From Alphaproteobacteria bacterium (GTDB taxonomy: Bacteria; Pseudomonadota; Alphaproteobacteria; UBA6615): a stretch of DNA of 34,603 nt. The notes under the pieces are model-generated. The model was not told the DNA's origin and did not search any database. It saw only the letters and a program-made list of their open reading frames with translations. Shown here in pieces: positions 8,525-16,148 of the stretch. The first letter of the stretch is position 1. Each line of letters starts with the position of its first letter. A program made the translations under genes and the position numbers. The stretch lies in contig PBMH01000040.1 of NCBI GenBank assembly GCA_002722515.1, positions 1-34,603 of the forward strand. The letters run 5' to 3'.

Positions 8525-9414
8525 CCGAAGCCCCGACCCATGTTTTTGGCCTGCCACGGCTGCCAGTCGCGATCATTGCGATGCTCACTGGAGCCGCTTG
8601 CTTAGCCGGCAATCATGCACTCGTTCGCTTCGTGGCCGACGAGGTGGGGGCAATCGAGACCTCCGCGTTACGATTCCTGTGGGCACTACCCATGATGTTG
8701 CCTTGGCTGATCCGCAGCAGGTTCCGTGTGCTACGCACGAGGCGTCACGGGCTGCACTTCTTAGCGGGCCTTACTACATTTGCATCAACCTTGTTTCTAT
8801 TCTCCGGCCTCGCACTCCTGCCTCTCGCCTTCGCTACCTCACTCAGCTTTGCTGCACCACTATTCGCCACGGTCATGGCCGTTTTGCTTCTTAAGGAACG
8901 AGTACACGCAGGGCGTTGGATCGCAATCATAATCGGTTTCGCCGGGGTGTTAATTATCCTGCGCCCCGGGATAATGCCGGTCACACCCGCAGCCATTCTG
9001 CCGCTCGGCTTCGCAATCGCTTACGGGTTCTGGTTCATTCTTATGAAGCGCTTGGGAAGCTCCGAGGACAAATCGACAACCACAATCTACCAGACCCTTT
9101 GGTCTGCGCTGCTGCTAACCCTGATTGCGCTTCCAGAATGGCAATGGCCGAGCTTGGATGCGACCTTGCGATCCGCCGCCATGGCCGGGCTCGGCACCGC
9201 TGCTATATTCCTTGTAGCCTGGGCATTTGATCTGGCTGAGGCGTCAATCGTCGCCCCATTCGATTACATCCGCCTACCGATGATAGCCTTTATCGCCTAC
9301 CTCGCCTTCGGCGAAATACCCGATATCTTCACTATCCTCGGCGCCTTGGTAATCGTCGGCGCGACGCTCGTCTCAACCCACCTAGCCACCTCGAGCCCGC
9401 CACCGCCTCAGTGA
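8521..9414 (+). CDS. EamA/DMT family transporter (pair B, second gene)
   Basis: A 297-residue membrane protein with about ten helices and two EamA repeats. It is clearly paralogous to the preceding gene: AxxxxGNHALVRFVADEVxxxxxxxLRFLWALP in repeat 1, and a FATVMAVLLLKERVHAGRWIAIIIGFAGVLIILRPG-like block seen in both. The ATG overlaps the upstream stop by four bases. Together they form the plus-strand mirror of the minus-strand pair at 4164-5980, with the CoA-transferase between the two pairs. The partner and substrate are unknown; a two-component exporter is possible but unproven. Confidence 0.83.
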   Translation: MTEAPTHVFGLPRLPVAIIAMLTGAACLAGNHALVRFVADEVGAIETSALRFLWALPMMLPWLIRSRFRVLRTRRHGLHFLAGLTTFASTLFLFSGLALLPLAFATSLSFAAPLFATVMAVLLLKERVHAGRWIAIIIGFAGVLIILRPGIMPVTPAAILPLGFAIAYGFWFILMKRLGSSEDKSTTTIYQTLWSALLLTLIALPEWQWPSLDATLRSAAMAGLGTAAIFLVAWAFDLAEASIVAPFDYIRLPMIAFIAYLAFGEIPDIFTILGALVIVGATLVSTHLATSSPPPPQ

Positions 9415-9474
9415 CTTGACTCCCGCCCGCCCGCAACAGGTTAATGTTGCGTAATCACATGGACGAAGAACGAA

Positions 9475-10560
9475 ATGAATTTCGGCATATTCAATCTGAT
9501 GAACCGACGCCACCGCAGCCAGACGGTGCCCCAGGTCATCGCCGAGACCTTGGAGCACATCCAAGCCGCCGAGGCCGCCGGCTTCGGTGTCTCCTGGTTC
9601 ACCGAACATCACTTCACCAACTATTCCATGGCACCATCACCCCTGATGATGGTCGGCCATGCCGCGCCGCAGACAACACACATCAAGCTTGGAACAGCCG
9701 TCGTACTGCCGGCCCTTTATCAGCCGGCACGGTTGCTCGGCGATATCGCATTTGCAGACAACCTCGCCGACGGCCGTTTAATTCTTGGTCTAGGGAGCGG
9801 ATATCAGGCTTATGAGCTGCGCCGCTTTGGAATAGATCTAGCCGAAACCAGCGCCATCACGGACGAATGGATCGAGTTCCTGTCGCAGGGGCTCGGACAG
9901 GAAAGCTTCGAGTTCCGGGGAAAGTATATAGACCTACCGCAGACCTGGTTCACCGTCGACACGGTGCAGAAGCCGCACCCACAAATTTGGATTGCTGGAA
10001 ACAGCCCGGGCTCTCAGCTTCGCGCCCTGAAGGGCAACCATCCACTGATTGCGACCGGCTTCGGGCGCGACGCAGACACACTGGCGGAAATTCGCGCCGG
10101 TGCGGATGATACCTGGCGGGCGGCGGGGCACGACCCCAACCTGATGCGCTTTGGTAGCTTGCGCTACTGCTTTGTCACGGACCATAAGGCCGAAGCATTC
10201 GCCTATGCCGAGAATGCCCGGTTCCAGGTTCGCCTTTCAGCCTTCCTAAGGCAGGGTCAAACTGAACTCGAAGCACCATGGCTTCCAGAGGTGGCGTTTG
10301 CGGACGAGATGACACCGGAAGATATTCTCCGGTGGAACCCCATCGGCGACCCAGAAACCGTGGCGGAGCGCTTGGTTGAAGAGATACAGAAGGTCGGCTC
10401 CGATCATATCGCGCTCTATATGAGCATCGGCGACTCAGACCATGGCGCCGTCATGCGGTCTATCCGCCGGTTCGGCGACGAAGTCATCCCGCTTATCGAG
10501 AAGAGCGTCGGCCCGCTGGCCGGCGCAGGTAGATTCGAATCAGCGATGGCAGCGAAGTAA
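9475..10560 (+). CDS. LLM class flavin-dependent oxidoreductase (bacterial-luciferase-like)
   Basis: A 361-residue luciferase-like monooxygenase/reductase with a TIM-barrel fold. The sequence has MNFGIFNLMN at the N terminus, the AEAAGFGVSWFTEHHF strand-helix (residues about 33-48), KLGTAVVLPALYQPARL (about 73-89) and RLILGLGSGYQAYEL (about 101-115), the usual flavin-pocket elements. Such enzymes use FMN or F420 supplied by a reductase; the substrate is not predictable. A flavin reductase gene lies far away at 22710, next to a different LLM enzyme. The start follows the EamA pair by 60 bp on the same strand. Confidence 0.85.
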   Translation: MNFGIFNLMNRRHRSQTVPQVIAETLEHIQAAEAAGFGVSWFTEHHFTNYSMAPSPLMMVGHAAPQTTHIKLGTAVVLPALYQPARLLGDIAFADNLADGRLILGLGSGYQAYELRRFGIDLAETSAITDEWIEFLSQGLGQESFEFRGKYIDLPQTWFTVDTVQKPHPQIWIAGNSPGSQLRALKGNHPLIATGFGRDADTLAEIRAGADDTWRAAGHDPNLMRFGSLRYCFVTDHKAEAFAYAENARFQVRLSAFLRQGQTELEAPWLPEVAFADEMTPEDILRWNPIGDPETVAERLVEEIQKVGSDHIALYMSIGDSDHGAVMRSIRRFGDEVIPLIEKSVGPLAGAGRFESAMAAK

Positions 10561-10830
10561 CCCCGCATGCAGATCGCGGCTAATTCGACCGCCGACGGCG
10601 AAGACCGATTCGACCCGACGGTAGGTCTATTTGGCATACTCAACGTGATTTTCGGTCACCGTCCACCCGGTGACGCCCAAGACCGAGTTTTACGCGATGT
10701 CGAGGGCTGTATCCTAGGCCTTGATCCAGCTCGGCTGCATCCGCGGACAGGCTGACGCCAACAATTTGATACCGAATGGGCCGCACGCTAAAACGAGCAA
10801 CAAGCTAAAACTAACCAACGGGGATGAGAG
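10561..10830. other. Intergenic stretch without a supported gene
   Basis: About 270 bp between the LLM oxidoreductase and the SDR gene. A 62-codon reading frame at 10567-10755 has neither a ribosome site nor a recognisable protein pattern. I see no convincing terminator. The only clear signal is gatgagag just before the SDR start. Confidence 0.5.
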
Positions 10831-11592
10831 ATGGACGTTAACGGACTAGCTGCGGTAATCACCGGCGGCGGATCGGGCATCGGCGCAGAGGTTGCCCGCC
10901 ACTGCGCCAAGGCGGGCATGAGGGTCGCCCTCCTCGACGTAAACATGAATGGCGCAAATGCAGTCGCCGAAGAGATTGGTGGCATCGCCATCGAATGCGA
11001 TGTCACCAGTGCCGAGAGTGGTGAAGCAGCAATCACCGCGGCGTGCGCCGCCAATGGAATCGGGCGCTTGCTGGTCAACTGTGCGGGGATAGGCACGCCG
11101 GGGCGAATCGTCGGCCGCAATGGACCCCTGCCACTGGATGCGTTCAACGCCGTTATCCAGGTTAACCTTGTCGGCTCGTTCAACATGATGCGTCTGTTCG
11201 CTGCCGAACTGGGCGAAGCCGATAGTTTCGAAGACGGCGAACGCGGCCTGATCGTCAGCACCGCTTCGGTCGCGGCCACGGAGGGACAGATCGGCCAAGC
11301 CGCCTATGCCTCGTCGAAGGGAGGAATCGTATCACTGAACCTAGTAGCCGCACGCGAATTCGCGTCGCGCGGTATCCGGGTTAACACGATCGCGCCGGGA
11401 CTGATCGACACACCGATGATGGCCGGTCTACCAGACGAGGCGCGGGCGAGCCTAGCCGAGCAGCCTGAGTTTCCTAAACGCCTAGGTTACCCCGCCGAGT
11501 ATGCGCAGCTGGTCATTCACATGTGCGAGAATGTGCTAATCAATGGTGCGGTCTTCCGTCTCGACGGCGCGTTACGCATGGCCGCACGCTAG
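10831..11592 (+). CDS. SDR family NAD(P)-dependent oxidoreductase, HSD17B10/3-hydroxyacyl-CoA dehydrogenase type II-like
   Basis: A 253-residue classical short-chain dehydrogenase. It shows the cofactor motif TGGGSGIG (11-18), Asp36 at the end of beta2 (favouring NAD), NCAG (83-86), Asn112, Ser146 and the catalytic YASSK (Tyr159, Lys163). The stretch [19 protein letters not shown] and the ending [10 protein letters not shown] match type II 3-hydroxyacyl-CoA dehydrogenases, which oxidise hydroxy-acyl-CoA in branched-chain or fatty acid breakdown. That substrate assignment is family inference. The ribosome site gatgagag is close to the ATG. Its stop overlaps the convergent phhB stop by four bases. 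Confidence 0.88.
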   Translation: MDVNGLAAVITGGGSGIGAEVARHCAKAGMRVALLDVNMNGANAVAEEIGGIAIECDVTSAESGEAAITAACAANGIGRLLVNCAGIGTPGRIVGRNGPLPLDAFNAVIQVNLVGSFNMMRLFAAELGEADSFEDGERGLIVSTASVAATEGQIGQAAYASSKGGIVSLNLVAAREFASRGIRVNTIAPGLIDTPMMAGLPDEARASLAEQPEFPKRLGYPAEYAQLVIHMCENVLINGAVFRLDGALRMAAR

Positions 11593-11879
11593 CCCGCGAT
11601 GGCATCCATAAAGGCCGCAAGTTTAATGTCGAGGTTGGTCAGCCCGCCAGCATCATGTGTCGATAAGGTCACCTCGACCCGGTTCCAGACGTTAAACCAT
11701 TCCGGGTGATGGTCCATCGCCTCGGCCAAGAGCGCCACCCGGCCCATAAAGCCAAAGGCGGCGTTGAAATTCTCGAACTGAAACGTTTTCGTGATCGCAT
11801 CCCTACTATCGACCAGGGCCCAATCTACCAGTGATGCCAGCGCAGATTCGCGGGCCGTGCCTTTGAGTTTCTCCGCCAA
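11589..11879 (-). CDS. phhB: 4a-hydroxytetrahydrobiopterin dehydratase (pterin-4a-carbinolamine dehydratase)
   Basis: A 96-residue PCD/DCoH protein that dehydrates 4a-hydroxytetrahydropterin formed by aromatic amino acid hydroxylases. The signature is complete: [29 protein letters not shown], then [22 protein letters not shown], with the HHPEW and STHDAGGLT elements holding the active-site histidines. Full length for the family. Many alphaproteobacteria keep phhB without a phenylalanine hydroxylase next door, as here. Its end overlaps the SDR end by four bases on the opposite strand, and its start is divergent from the zincin gene at 11956. Confidence 0.93.
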   Translation of the reverse strand: MAEKLKGTARESALASLVDWALVDSRDAITKTFQFENFNAAFGFMGRVALLAEAMDHHPEWFNVWNRVEVTLSTHDAGGLTNLDIKLAAFMDAIAG

Positions 11880-11955
11880 TCCTGCCTCCTATCTCTGCGA
11901 CGACTCTACTGACGGCGCTTAGCGTTACAATAAAGAACCTTTATAGGACAATGGT

Positions 11956-12363
11956 ATGGCCGCTGCGGGAAAATACTGGAACGCGCCATCCCTCGCTGAT
12001 TTGGAAGCTATCGCCAGCGAGGTCTTCTTGGCGATTCCCACAACGCTGTCGCGATATGTCGCGAACATCGCGATCCATGTAGAAGATTTTCCTGACGACG
12101 AGACCATGGCGACAATGGATTTGGAGAGCCCATTCGATATTTTGGGCCTGTATGTTGGGGTCAGCCTAGACCAGAAGTCCTTGTCTGAGACGCCGAGTGA
12201 TGTGGACCGTATTTACCTCTACCGGCGTCCGATCCTCGATTATTGGTGCGAGACAGAAGAAGACCTATACCATCTCGTCCACCATGTTCTAATCCACGAG
12301 ATAGGACACCATTTCGGGTTTACCGACGACGACATGAAGCAAATCGAGACCAGTTCACACTAA
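11956..12363 (+). CDS. Small zincin-like metallopeptidase family protein
   Basis: A 135-residue cytosolic protein with the zinc-protease motif HEIGHHFGFTDDDM near the C terminus (His114, Glu115, His118). This, together with the short length and the block DILGLYVGVSL followed by RIYLYRRPILD, matches the zincin_1 family (formerly DUF1025), whose substrates are unknown. The third zinc ligand is likely the Asp-rich stretch after the motif. The ATG at 11956 follows agga by a few bases; another ATG at 11951 is out of frame. The gene is divergent from phhB with 76 bp between them. Confidence 0.85.
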   Translation: MAAAGKYWNAPSLADLEAIASEVFLAIPTTLSRYVANIAIHVEDFPDDETMATMDLESPFDILGLYVGVSLDQKSLSETPSDVDRIYLYRRPILDYWCETEEDLYHLVHHVLIHEIGHHFGFTDDDMKQIETSSH

Positions 12364-12379
12364 AGGCCGAACACCTCGA

Positions 12380-12396
12380 GTCGCCTTCAAGGCGAC
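12380..12396. terminator. Short hairpin between convergent genes
   Basis: GTCGCC-TTCAA-GGCGAC forms a 6-bp GC-rich stem with a 5-base loop, placed exactly between the stops of the zincin gene (plus) and cobB (minus). There is no real T-tract on either side, so it is a weak bidirectional terminator candidate. Confidence 0.35.
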
Positions 12397-12399
12397 GCC

Positions 12400-13137
12400 T
12401 CAACTCTCCGCAATGATACGAAGTTCGTCAACGAATTCAGGCACGACCTCTGTCGCCGGACCATAGCGCCCCTCCTGAAAAATATTAGCGCCGAGAGATT
12501 CCTCAAGATTGAGCTCGACAGCATAGGCACCATTATTGCGTGCTTCCTGCACAAAGCCGGCCGCCGGATAGACATTTCCCGACGTGCCAATCGAAACGAA
12601 CAGGCCGCACCTGCCAAGAGCCGAGCCAATCGCGTCCATATCTAGCGGCATCTCACCGAACCAGACAACATGAGGCCGCAAGGCACCGGTCACTCCACAG
12701 AACAGGCAGACCATATCCGTCTCTACATCTCCGATTCCTTCGAACAGATGCCCACAATCGTTGCAGCGCGTCTTCGCCAGTTCGCCGTGCATATGGATGA
12801 GATTCCGGCTACCACCGCGCGCGTGAAGATTGTCGATGTTCTGGGTAACGAGCAACACGCCGCTGGGCCAGAAACCTTCCAGCCTGCCTAGCGCTGCATG
12901 AGCCGCATTGGGCTGAATATTACTGCCCTCCATCTGGGCACGTCGAACATTGTAGAATCCGAGCACCACCTCAGGATTACGTGCAAACGCCTGAGGCGTC
13001 GCCACGTCTTCGATGCGGTGTTTGGCCCAAATTCCGTCCGGATCCCGAAACGTCTGGAGACCAGATTCTTTAGAAATGCCGGCACCCGTCAAAATCACGA
13101 TCGAGTCGGCGGCAGAAACGAAGTCGCTGAGGCTCAT
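12400..13137 (-). CDS. cobB: NAD-dependent protein deacylase, CobB-type sirtuin
   Basis: A 245-residue SIR2 protein that removes acyl groups from lysines using NAD. It shows GAGIS (18-22), TQNIDNLH (98-105), HMHGE with catalytic His117, and a zinc ribbon of Cys125-Cys128 and Cys144-Cys147. HVVWFGEMP and the GTSGNVYPAAGF segment match Escherichia coli CobB closely. The Tyr62-x-x-Arg65 pair in FYNVRR is the pair that in class III sirtuins binds negatively charged acyl groups, so desuccinylase activity is plausible in addition to deacetylation. The ORF is intact and convergent with the zincin gene. Confidence 0.93.
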   Translation of the reverse strand: MSLSDFVSAADSIVILTGAGISKESGLQTFRDPDGIWAKHRIEDVATPQAFARNPEVVLGFYNVRRAQMEGSNIQPNAAHAALGRLEGFWPSGVLLVTQNIDNLHARGGSRNLIHMHGELAKTRCNDCGHLFEGIGDVETDMVCLFCGVTGALRPHVVWFGEMPLDMDAIGSALGRCGLFVSIGTSGNVYPAAGFVQEARNNGAYAVELNLEESLGANIFQEGRYGPATEVVPEFVDELRIIAES

Positions 13138-13411
13138 CTATGGCTCCCGGCTGGGTTTTACCGAGTTGACACTTTACCTCTCAAGTATAGCTTGCACCGG
13201 CGAAAAAGAGACGAGGAGTAAAAAGCAAATGCGTCCGCCCCCTATCGGCATATTGGGAAATGTTTGTAACTGGCGGTGGTCGTCAGCGTACCAGAAGACT
13301 GCTCCACCAGTATCGCGACTGCTCTTCTCTTCACATGAGATGCCGGCGGCCAGTCGGCAGCGCCATAACTGAAAAACAAATACCTTATCTCCCCAGACGA
13401 CAGGATCAGGC

Positions 13412-14191
13412 GTGAACAAAGAACCCAGCAAGTCAGACCCGGAACCCATCACCACACCCGAGGCGCCGTTTCAAAAGGGTACTACTGCCACGCTTCATCC
13501 ACCTAGGGTTCATACTATGCGTATGGGCCACCTGCCACTAACCATCTTTGTAACTGTCGCAATTTCCGGTTTGTTCGCGCTCGCCTTTGAGCTCGGTTCC
13601 GCGCCAGTAATAGTCGGTATCGCTCTCCTGGCACTGCTGATCGTCTTTGCGGCAATCACCCCCAGCACCTCTGATTCACCCCCCACTGCGGGCACGCGCT
13701 TTACCGTCGCCCGGGTTGCGATGACTTGCTTGATTGGCGGACTCGCGGTGGTGCCGGCCGGAAATCCACCCGAACCTCTTCTCTGGTCGTTAGCCCTAAT
13801 GGGCATCGTCGCGGCTGGGCTAGGAGCAATCGATGGATGGCTCGCGCGGATCACCTGTTCCAACAGCGGATTTAGCGAGAGGCTCGGCGGCCTAGCAGGC
13901 ACACTTCTGGTGTTGGCTCTGGCGCTTCTTGTTTGGCGCCTGGGCCTGGTTGGCCCCTGGATCATTGCAGCCGGGGCGCTTGGGTTCGCCGAAGCAGCCA
14001 TGCTCGCGGGTCAGAAAAATCAACAGCGCGAAACCTGGCAGATCGGGGCAACTCTTCTGGTCCGCCTTGCACTCGCCATCGCTATTATTCCCGACGTGCC
14101 TCAGCTCTCCGTCACGATGCTAGCCCTTCTCGCAACCTCGGTCGCGGTCGGTCTTTTGGGCTACACGCTAGTCGATCGACTCAACAACTGA
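13412..14191 (+). CDS. CDP-alcohol phosphatidyltransferase-like membrane protein with degenerate catalytic motif
   Basis: A 259-residue protein (GTG start; an ATG at codon 36 is an alternative) with six or so hydrophobic helices after a polar N terminus. The block DGWLARITCSNSGFSERLGGLAG (residues 141-163, as DGWLAR plus the following part) aligns with the family motif DxxDGxxARx8GxxxDxxxD. Asp141, Gly142, Ala145 and Arg146 are kept, but the first Asp is Gly138, the central Gly is Ser155 and the last two Asp are Gly159 and Gly163. The surrounding LLVLALALLVWRLG is intact. Active enzymes need these aspartates for metal binding, so this one is probably inactive for the usual phospholipid headgroup transfer. 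The family link is by motif and hydropathy only. Confidence 0.65.
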   Translation: MNKEPSKSDPEPITTPEAPFQKGTTATLHPPRVHTMRMGHLPLTIFVTVAISGLFALAFELGSAPVIVGIALLALLIVFAAITPSTSDSPPTAGTRFTVARVAMTCLIGGLAVVPAGNPPEPLLWSLALMGIVAAGLGAIDGWLARITCSNSGFSERLGGLAGTLLVLALALLVWRLGLVGPWIIAAGALGFAEAAMLAGQKNQQRETWQIGATLLVRLALAIAIIPDVPQLSVTMLALLATSVAVGLLGYTLVDRLNN

Positions 14192-14246
14192 CCATCGTAA
14201 TTGTTTTAGAACAACAGCTTATATGTACCGAGACCGCCGAGAACCT

Positions 14247-14261
14247 AACCGTTGAACGGTT
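14247..14261. promoter_or_regulatory. Inverted repeat upstream of the BI-1 family gene
   Basis: AACCGT-TGA-ACGGTT is a perfect 6-bp inverted repeat, 75 bp before the start of the BI-1 family gene and 55 bp after the preceding stop. It could be a regulator site; no T-tract follows, so it is not a terminator. Function unknown. Confidence 0.3.
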
Positions 14262-14336
14262 GAATTACTCCAACAAAACCCCCATATTCACTAAATACTT
14301 CGCATGATAGGGAACCCTTGGGAGGGTAACAGAACG

Positions 14337-15083
14337 ATGGCGAACCAATTCGAGAACGGGACGGTTATTAAGAGCCGTGCAGCAGACGCAACGCAGATCG
14401 ACGAGGGCCTCCGGTCCTACATGCTCCGCGTCTATAATTATATGACAACGGGTCTCGCGCTGACGGGCATCATCGCCTATCTGGTCGCAAACACCCCAGC
14501 CGTACTGAGCCTCTTCTATTCGGTCGGGCCCCAAGGACAGGTAGCATCGACGCCGCTAGCCTGGATTGCGATGCTTTCGCCGTTGGCCTTTGTGTTGGTG
14601 CTGTCTTTTGGCATCAATCGAATGCGAGCCTCAACCGCACAGCTTGTCTTCTGGCTCTTCGCCGCAGTGATGGGCCTGTCGCTCAGCCATATTTTTCTGC
14701 AATTTACCGGCGCAAGCATAGCGCGAGTTTTTTTCATCACAGCCGCGACCTTCGCTGCTATGAGCCTCTACGGATACACGACGAAGCGCGACCTATCAGG
14801 CCTAGGTAACTTTTTGTTCATGGGCCTGATCGGGATAATCCTCGCCAGCTTGGTCAACATCTTTATCGGTTCGACGATGATGCAGTTTGTCATTTCCATT
14901 CTCGGCGTCATCGTGTTTGTTGGCCTCACCGCCTACGACACCCAGAAAATCAAGGAGATGTACAACGAACTCGATAGTACCGAGATCGCCGGAAAAAAGG
15001 CAATCATGGGGGCGCTGCGGCTCTATCTCGACTTCATTAACCTGTTCATGATGCTGCTACACCTGTTCGGCCAGCGTGACTAA
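14337..15083 (+). CDS. Bax inhibitor-1/YccA family membrane protein
   Basis: A 248-residue protein with about seven transmembrane helices, placing it in the inner membrane. Family marks are an N-terminal RSYMLRVYNYMTTGLALTG, the GLTAYDTQKIKEMY motif with the conserved Asp, and LRLYLDFINLFMMLL at the C terminus. Eukaryotic and bacterial BI-1 proteins act as calcium leak channels or, for YccA, modulate FtsH proteolysis; which applies here is unknown. The ATG at 14337 follows ggagg by about ten bases and is preferred to the in-frame ATG at 14304. Two terminators follow the stop. Confidence 0.93.
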   Translation: MANQFENGTVIKSRAADATQIDEGLRSYMLRVYNYMTTGLALTGIIAYLVANTPAVLSLFYSVGPQGQVASTPLAWIAMLSPLAFVLVLSFGINRMRASTAQLVFWLFAAVMGLSLSHIFLQFTGASIARVFFITAATFAAMSLYGYTTKRDLSGLGNFLFMGLIGIILASLVNIFIGSTMMQFVISILGVIVFVGLTAYDTQKIKEMYNELDSTEIAGKKAIMGALRLYLDFINLFMMLLHLFGQRD

Positions 15084-15107
15084 AATACTGTTTTATAAGT
15101 GACAGAG

Positions 15108-15141
15108 AACGCCCGGGCCCAAGCCTGGGCGTTTTCTTTTT
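15108..15141 (+). terminator. Rho-independent terminator 1 of the BI-1 family gene
   Basis: Stem AACGCCCGGGC / GCCTGGGCGTT with a CCAA loop (one G-T pair), followed at once by ttttcttttt. It lies 24 bp after the stop codon of the BI-1 family gene. Confidence 0.9.
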
Positions 15142-15162
15142 CATAGGTAATAGAGAACACCT

Positions 15163-15188
15163 ACGCCCAAGTCTGGGCGTTTTCTTTT
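15163..15188 (+). terminator. Rho-independent terminator 2, tandem copy
   Basis: Stem ACGCCCA / TGGGCGT with loop AGTC, followed by tttctttt. It is the diverged second copy of terminator 1 and precedes the SDR start by about 50 bp, insulating that gene. Confidence 0.85.
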
Positions 15189-15240
15189 GTGCGCCCGCAG
15201 CTTAAGTTTCACCCAACGAATAAATAATGGGAAAAGAATT

Positions 15241-16005
15241 ATGGCCAACCTGAATGATAAGGTGATCGTTCTGACCGGCGCCAGCCGCGGCATCGGGGCG
15301 GCGGCAGCGCGGGAACTCGCAATCGACCGCGCGCATCTAGTGTTGTGCGCCCGGAGCGAGGAGGCTTGCGCAGAGACAAAGGCTGCTGTCGAGGTGCTAG
15401 GTGCGACCGTCGAGACCCATGGCTTTGAAGTCGCGGATTTCGATGCGGCAAAATCCTTCGTCAACGGCGTCCTCTCGGAACACGGCCGAATCGACATCCT
15501 AATCAACAACGCCGGCACTGGTCTTATGGGATCGGTTGCGGACGTTACCCCGGACGCCTATCTCGACGTCCTCAAGATCAACGTAATGGGGCCATACAAC
15601 TTGATTTCGGCAGTCCTCCCTTCAATGACCGAACGCAACGACGGGATCATCATCAACATCACCAGCGCGCGAGCGTTCATTCCCGACCGCTTCTACGCCG
15701 CCTACTGCTCATCAAAGGCGGCGCTACTATCGATGACCCAATGTCTGCACTACGACCTTCAGGACAGCAATGTGAAAATCTTCGCCCTCTCCCCCGGCTT
15801 CACCCAGACCGACATGGTCAATGATATCTACGCCAACCCGGTTTTCCGCGCCGCCGCACTGACCCCCGACCAGGGACAGCCGCCAGAGCGTCCGGCCAAG
15901 GTGTTGGCCTGGTTGGCACGCGAGGCGCCGGCAGACCTCGCCGGCGTACACAATCAAGTCCAGTTCAACGACTTGACCCGACGCGCTGGCATCGAGGCCA
16001 TCTAA
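15241..16005 (+). CDS. SDR family oxidoreductase
   Basis: A 254-residue classical short-chain dehydrogenase with TGASRGIG (12-19), CARS at the end of beta2 (favouring NADP because an Arg follows), NNAG (89-92), Ser142 and the YCSSK catalytic pair (Tyr155, Lys159). The ATG at 15241 follows gggaaaaga; an in-frame ATG at 15187 lies within the upstream terminator and is rejected. The closest type is generic 3-oxoacyl-ACP reductase-like, and the substrate is unknown. The gene stands alone: terminators precede it and it converges on the fusion gene ending at 16149. Confidence 0.87.
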   Translation: MANLNDKVIVLTGASRGIGAAAARELAIDRAHLVLCARSEEACAETKAAVEVLGATVETHGFEVADFDAAKSFVNGVLSEHGRIDILINNAGTGLMGSVADVTPDAYLDVLKINVMGPYNLISAVLPSMTERNDGIIINITSARAFIPDRFYAAYCSSKAALLSMTQCLHYDLQDSNVKIFALSPGFTQTDMVNDIYANPVFRAAALTPDQGQPPERPAKVLAWLAREAPADLAGVHNQVQFNDLTRRAGIEAI

Positions 16006-16148
16006 CCAGAACATCACGAACGACATGGCGTGGCCGCTCAAATCGATAGCCGGCGTTGTCATATTCGCCAAAAGCCCGGAGGCAAGCGGACCATTAAGTC
16101 GAGGTGACCGCCAGCATCGGCTCCCTATTCATCTCGACATGAGCCAGA

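Larger units (their letters stand above)
15101..15189 (+). repeat. Tandem duplication carrying the two terminators
   Basis: Two ungapped 41-base copies, at 15101-15141 and 15149-15189, start 48 bases apart and match at about 33 positions. Each ends in a hairpin and T-tract. Most differences lie in the left arm of the stem; the hairpin is kept by changing to a shorter stem in copy 2. Confidence 0.85.

Noticed and set aside
13138-13411. Two reading frames (13174-13455 minus, 13013-13372 plus) in the cobB/phosphatidyltransferase-like gap
   Set aside because: Both overlap real genes at their ends and neither has a ribosome site or recognisable protein pattern; the gap appears to hold only promoters.
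16098-16138. Inverted repeat GTCGAGGTGA / TCATCTCGAC between convergent genes
   Set aside because: The arms contain a mismatch, the loop is 21 bases and there is no T-tract on either strand, so a terminator call is not supported.
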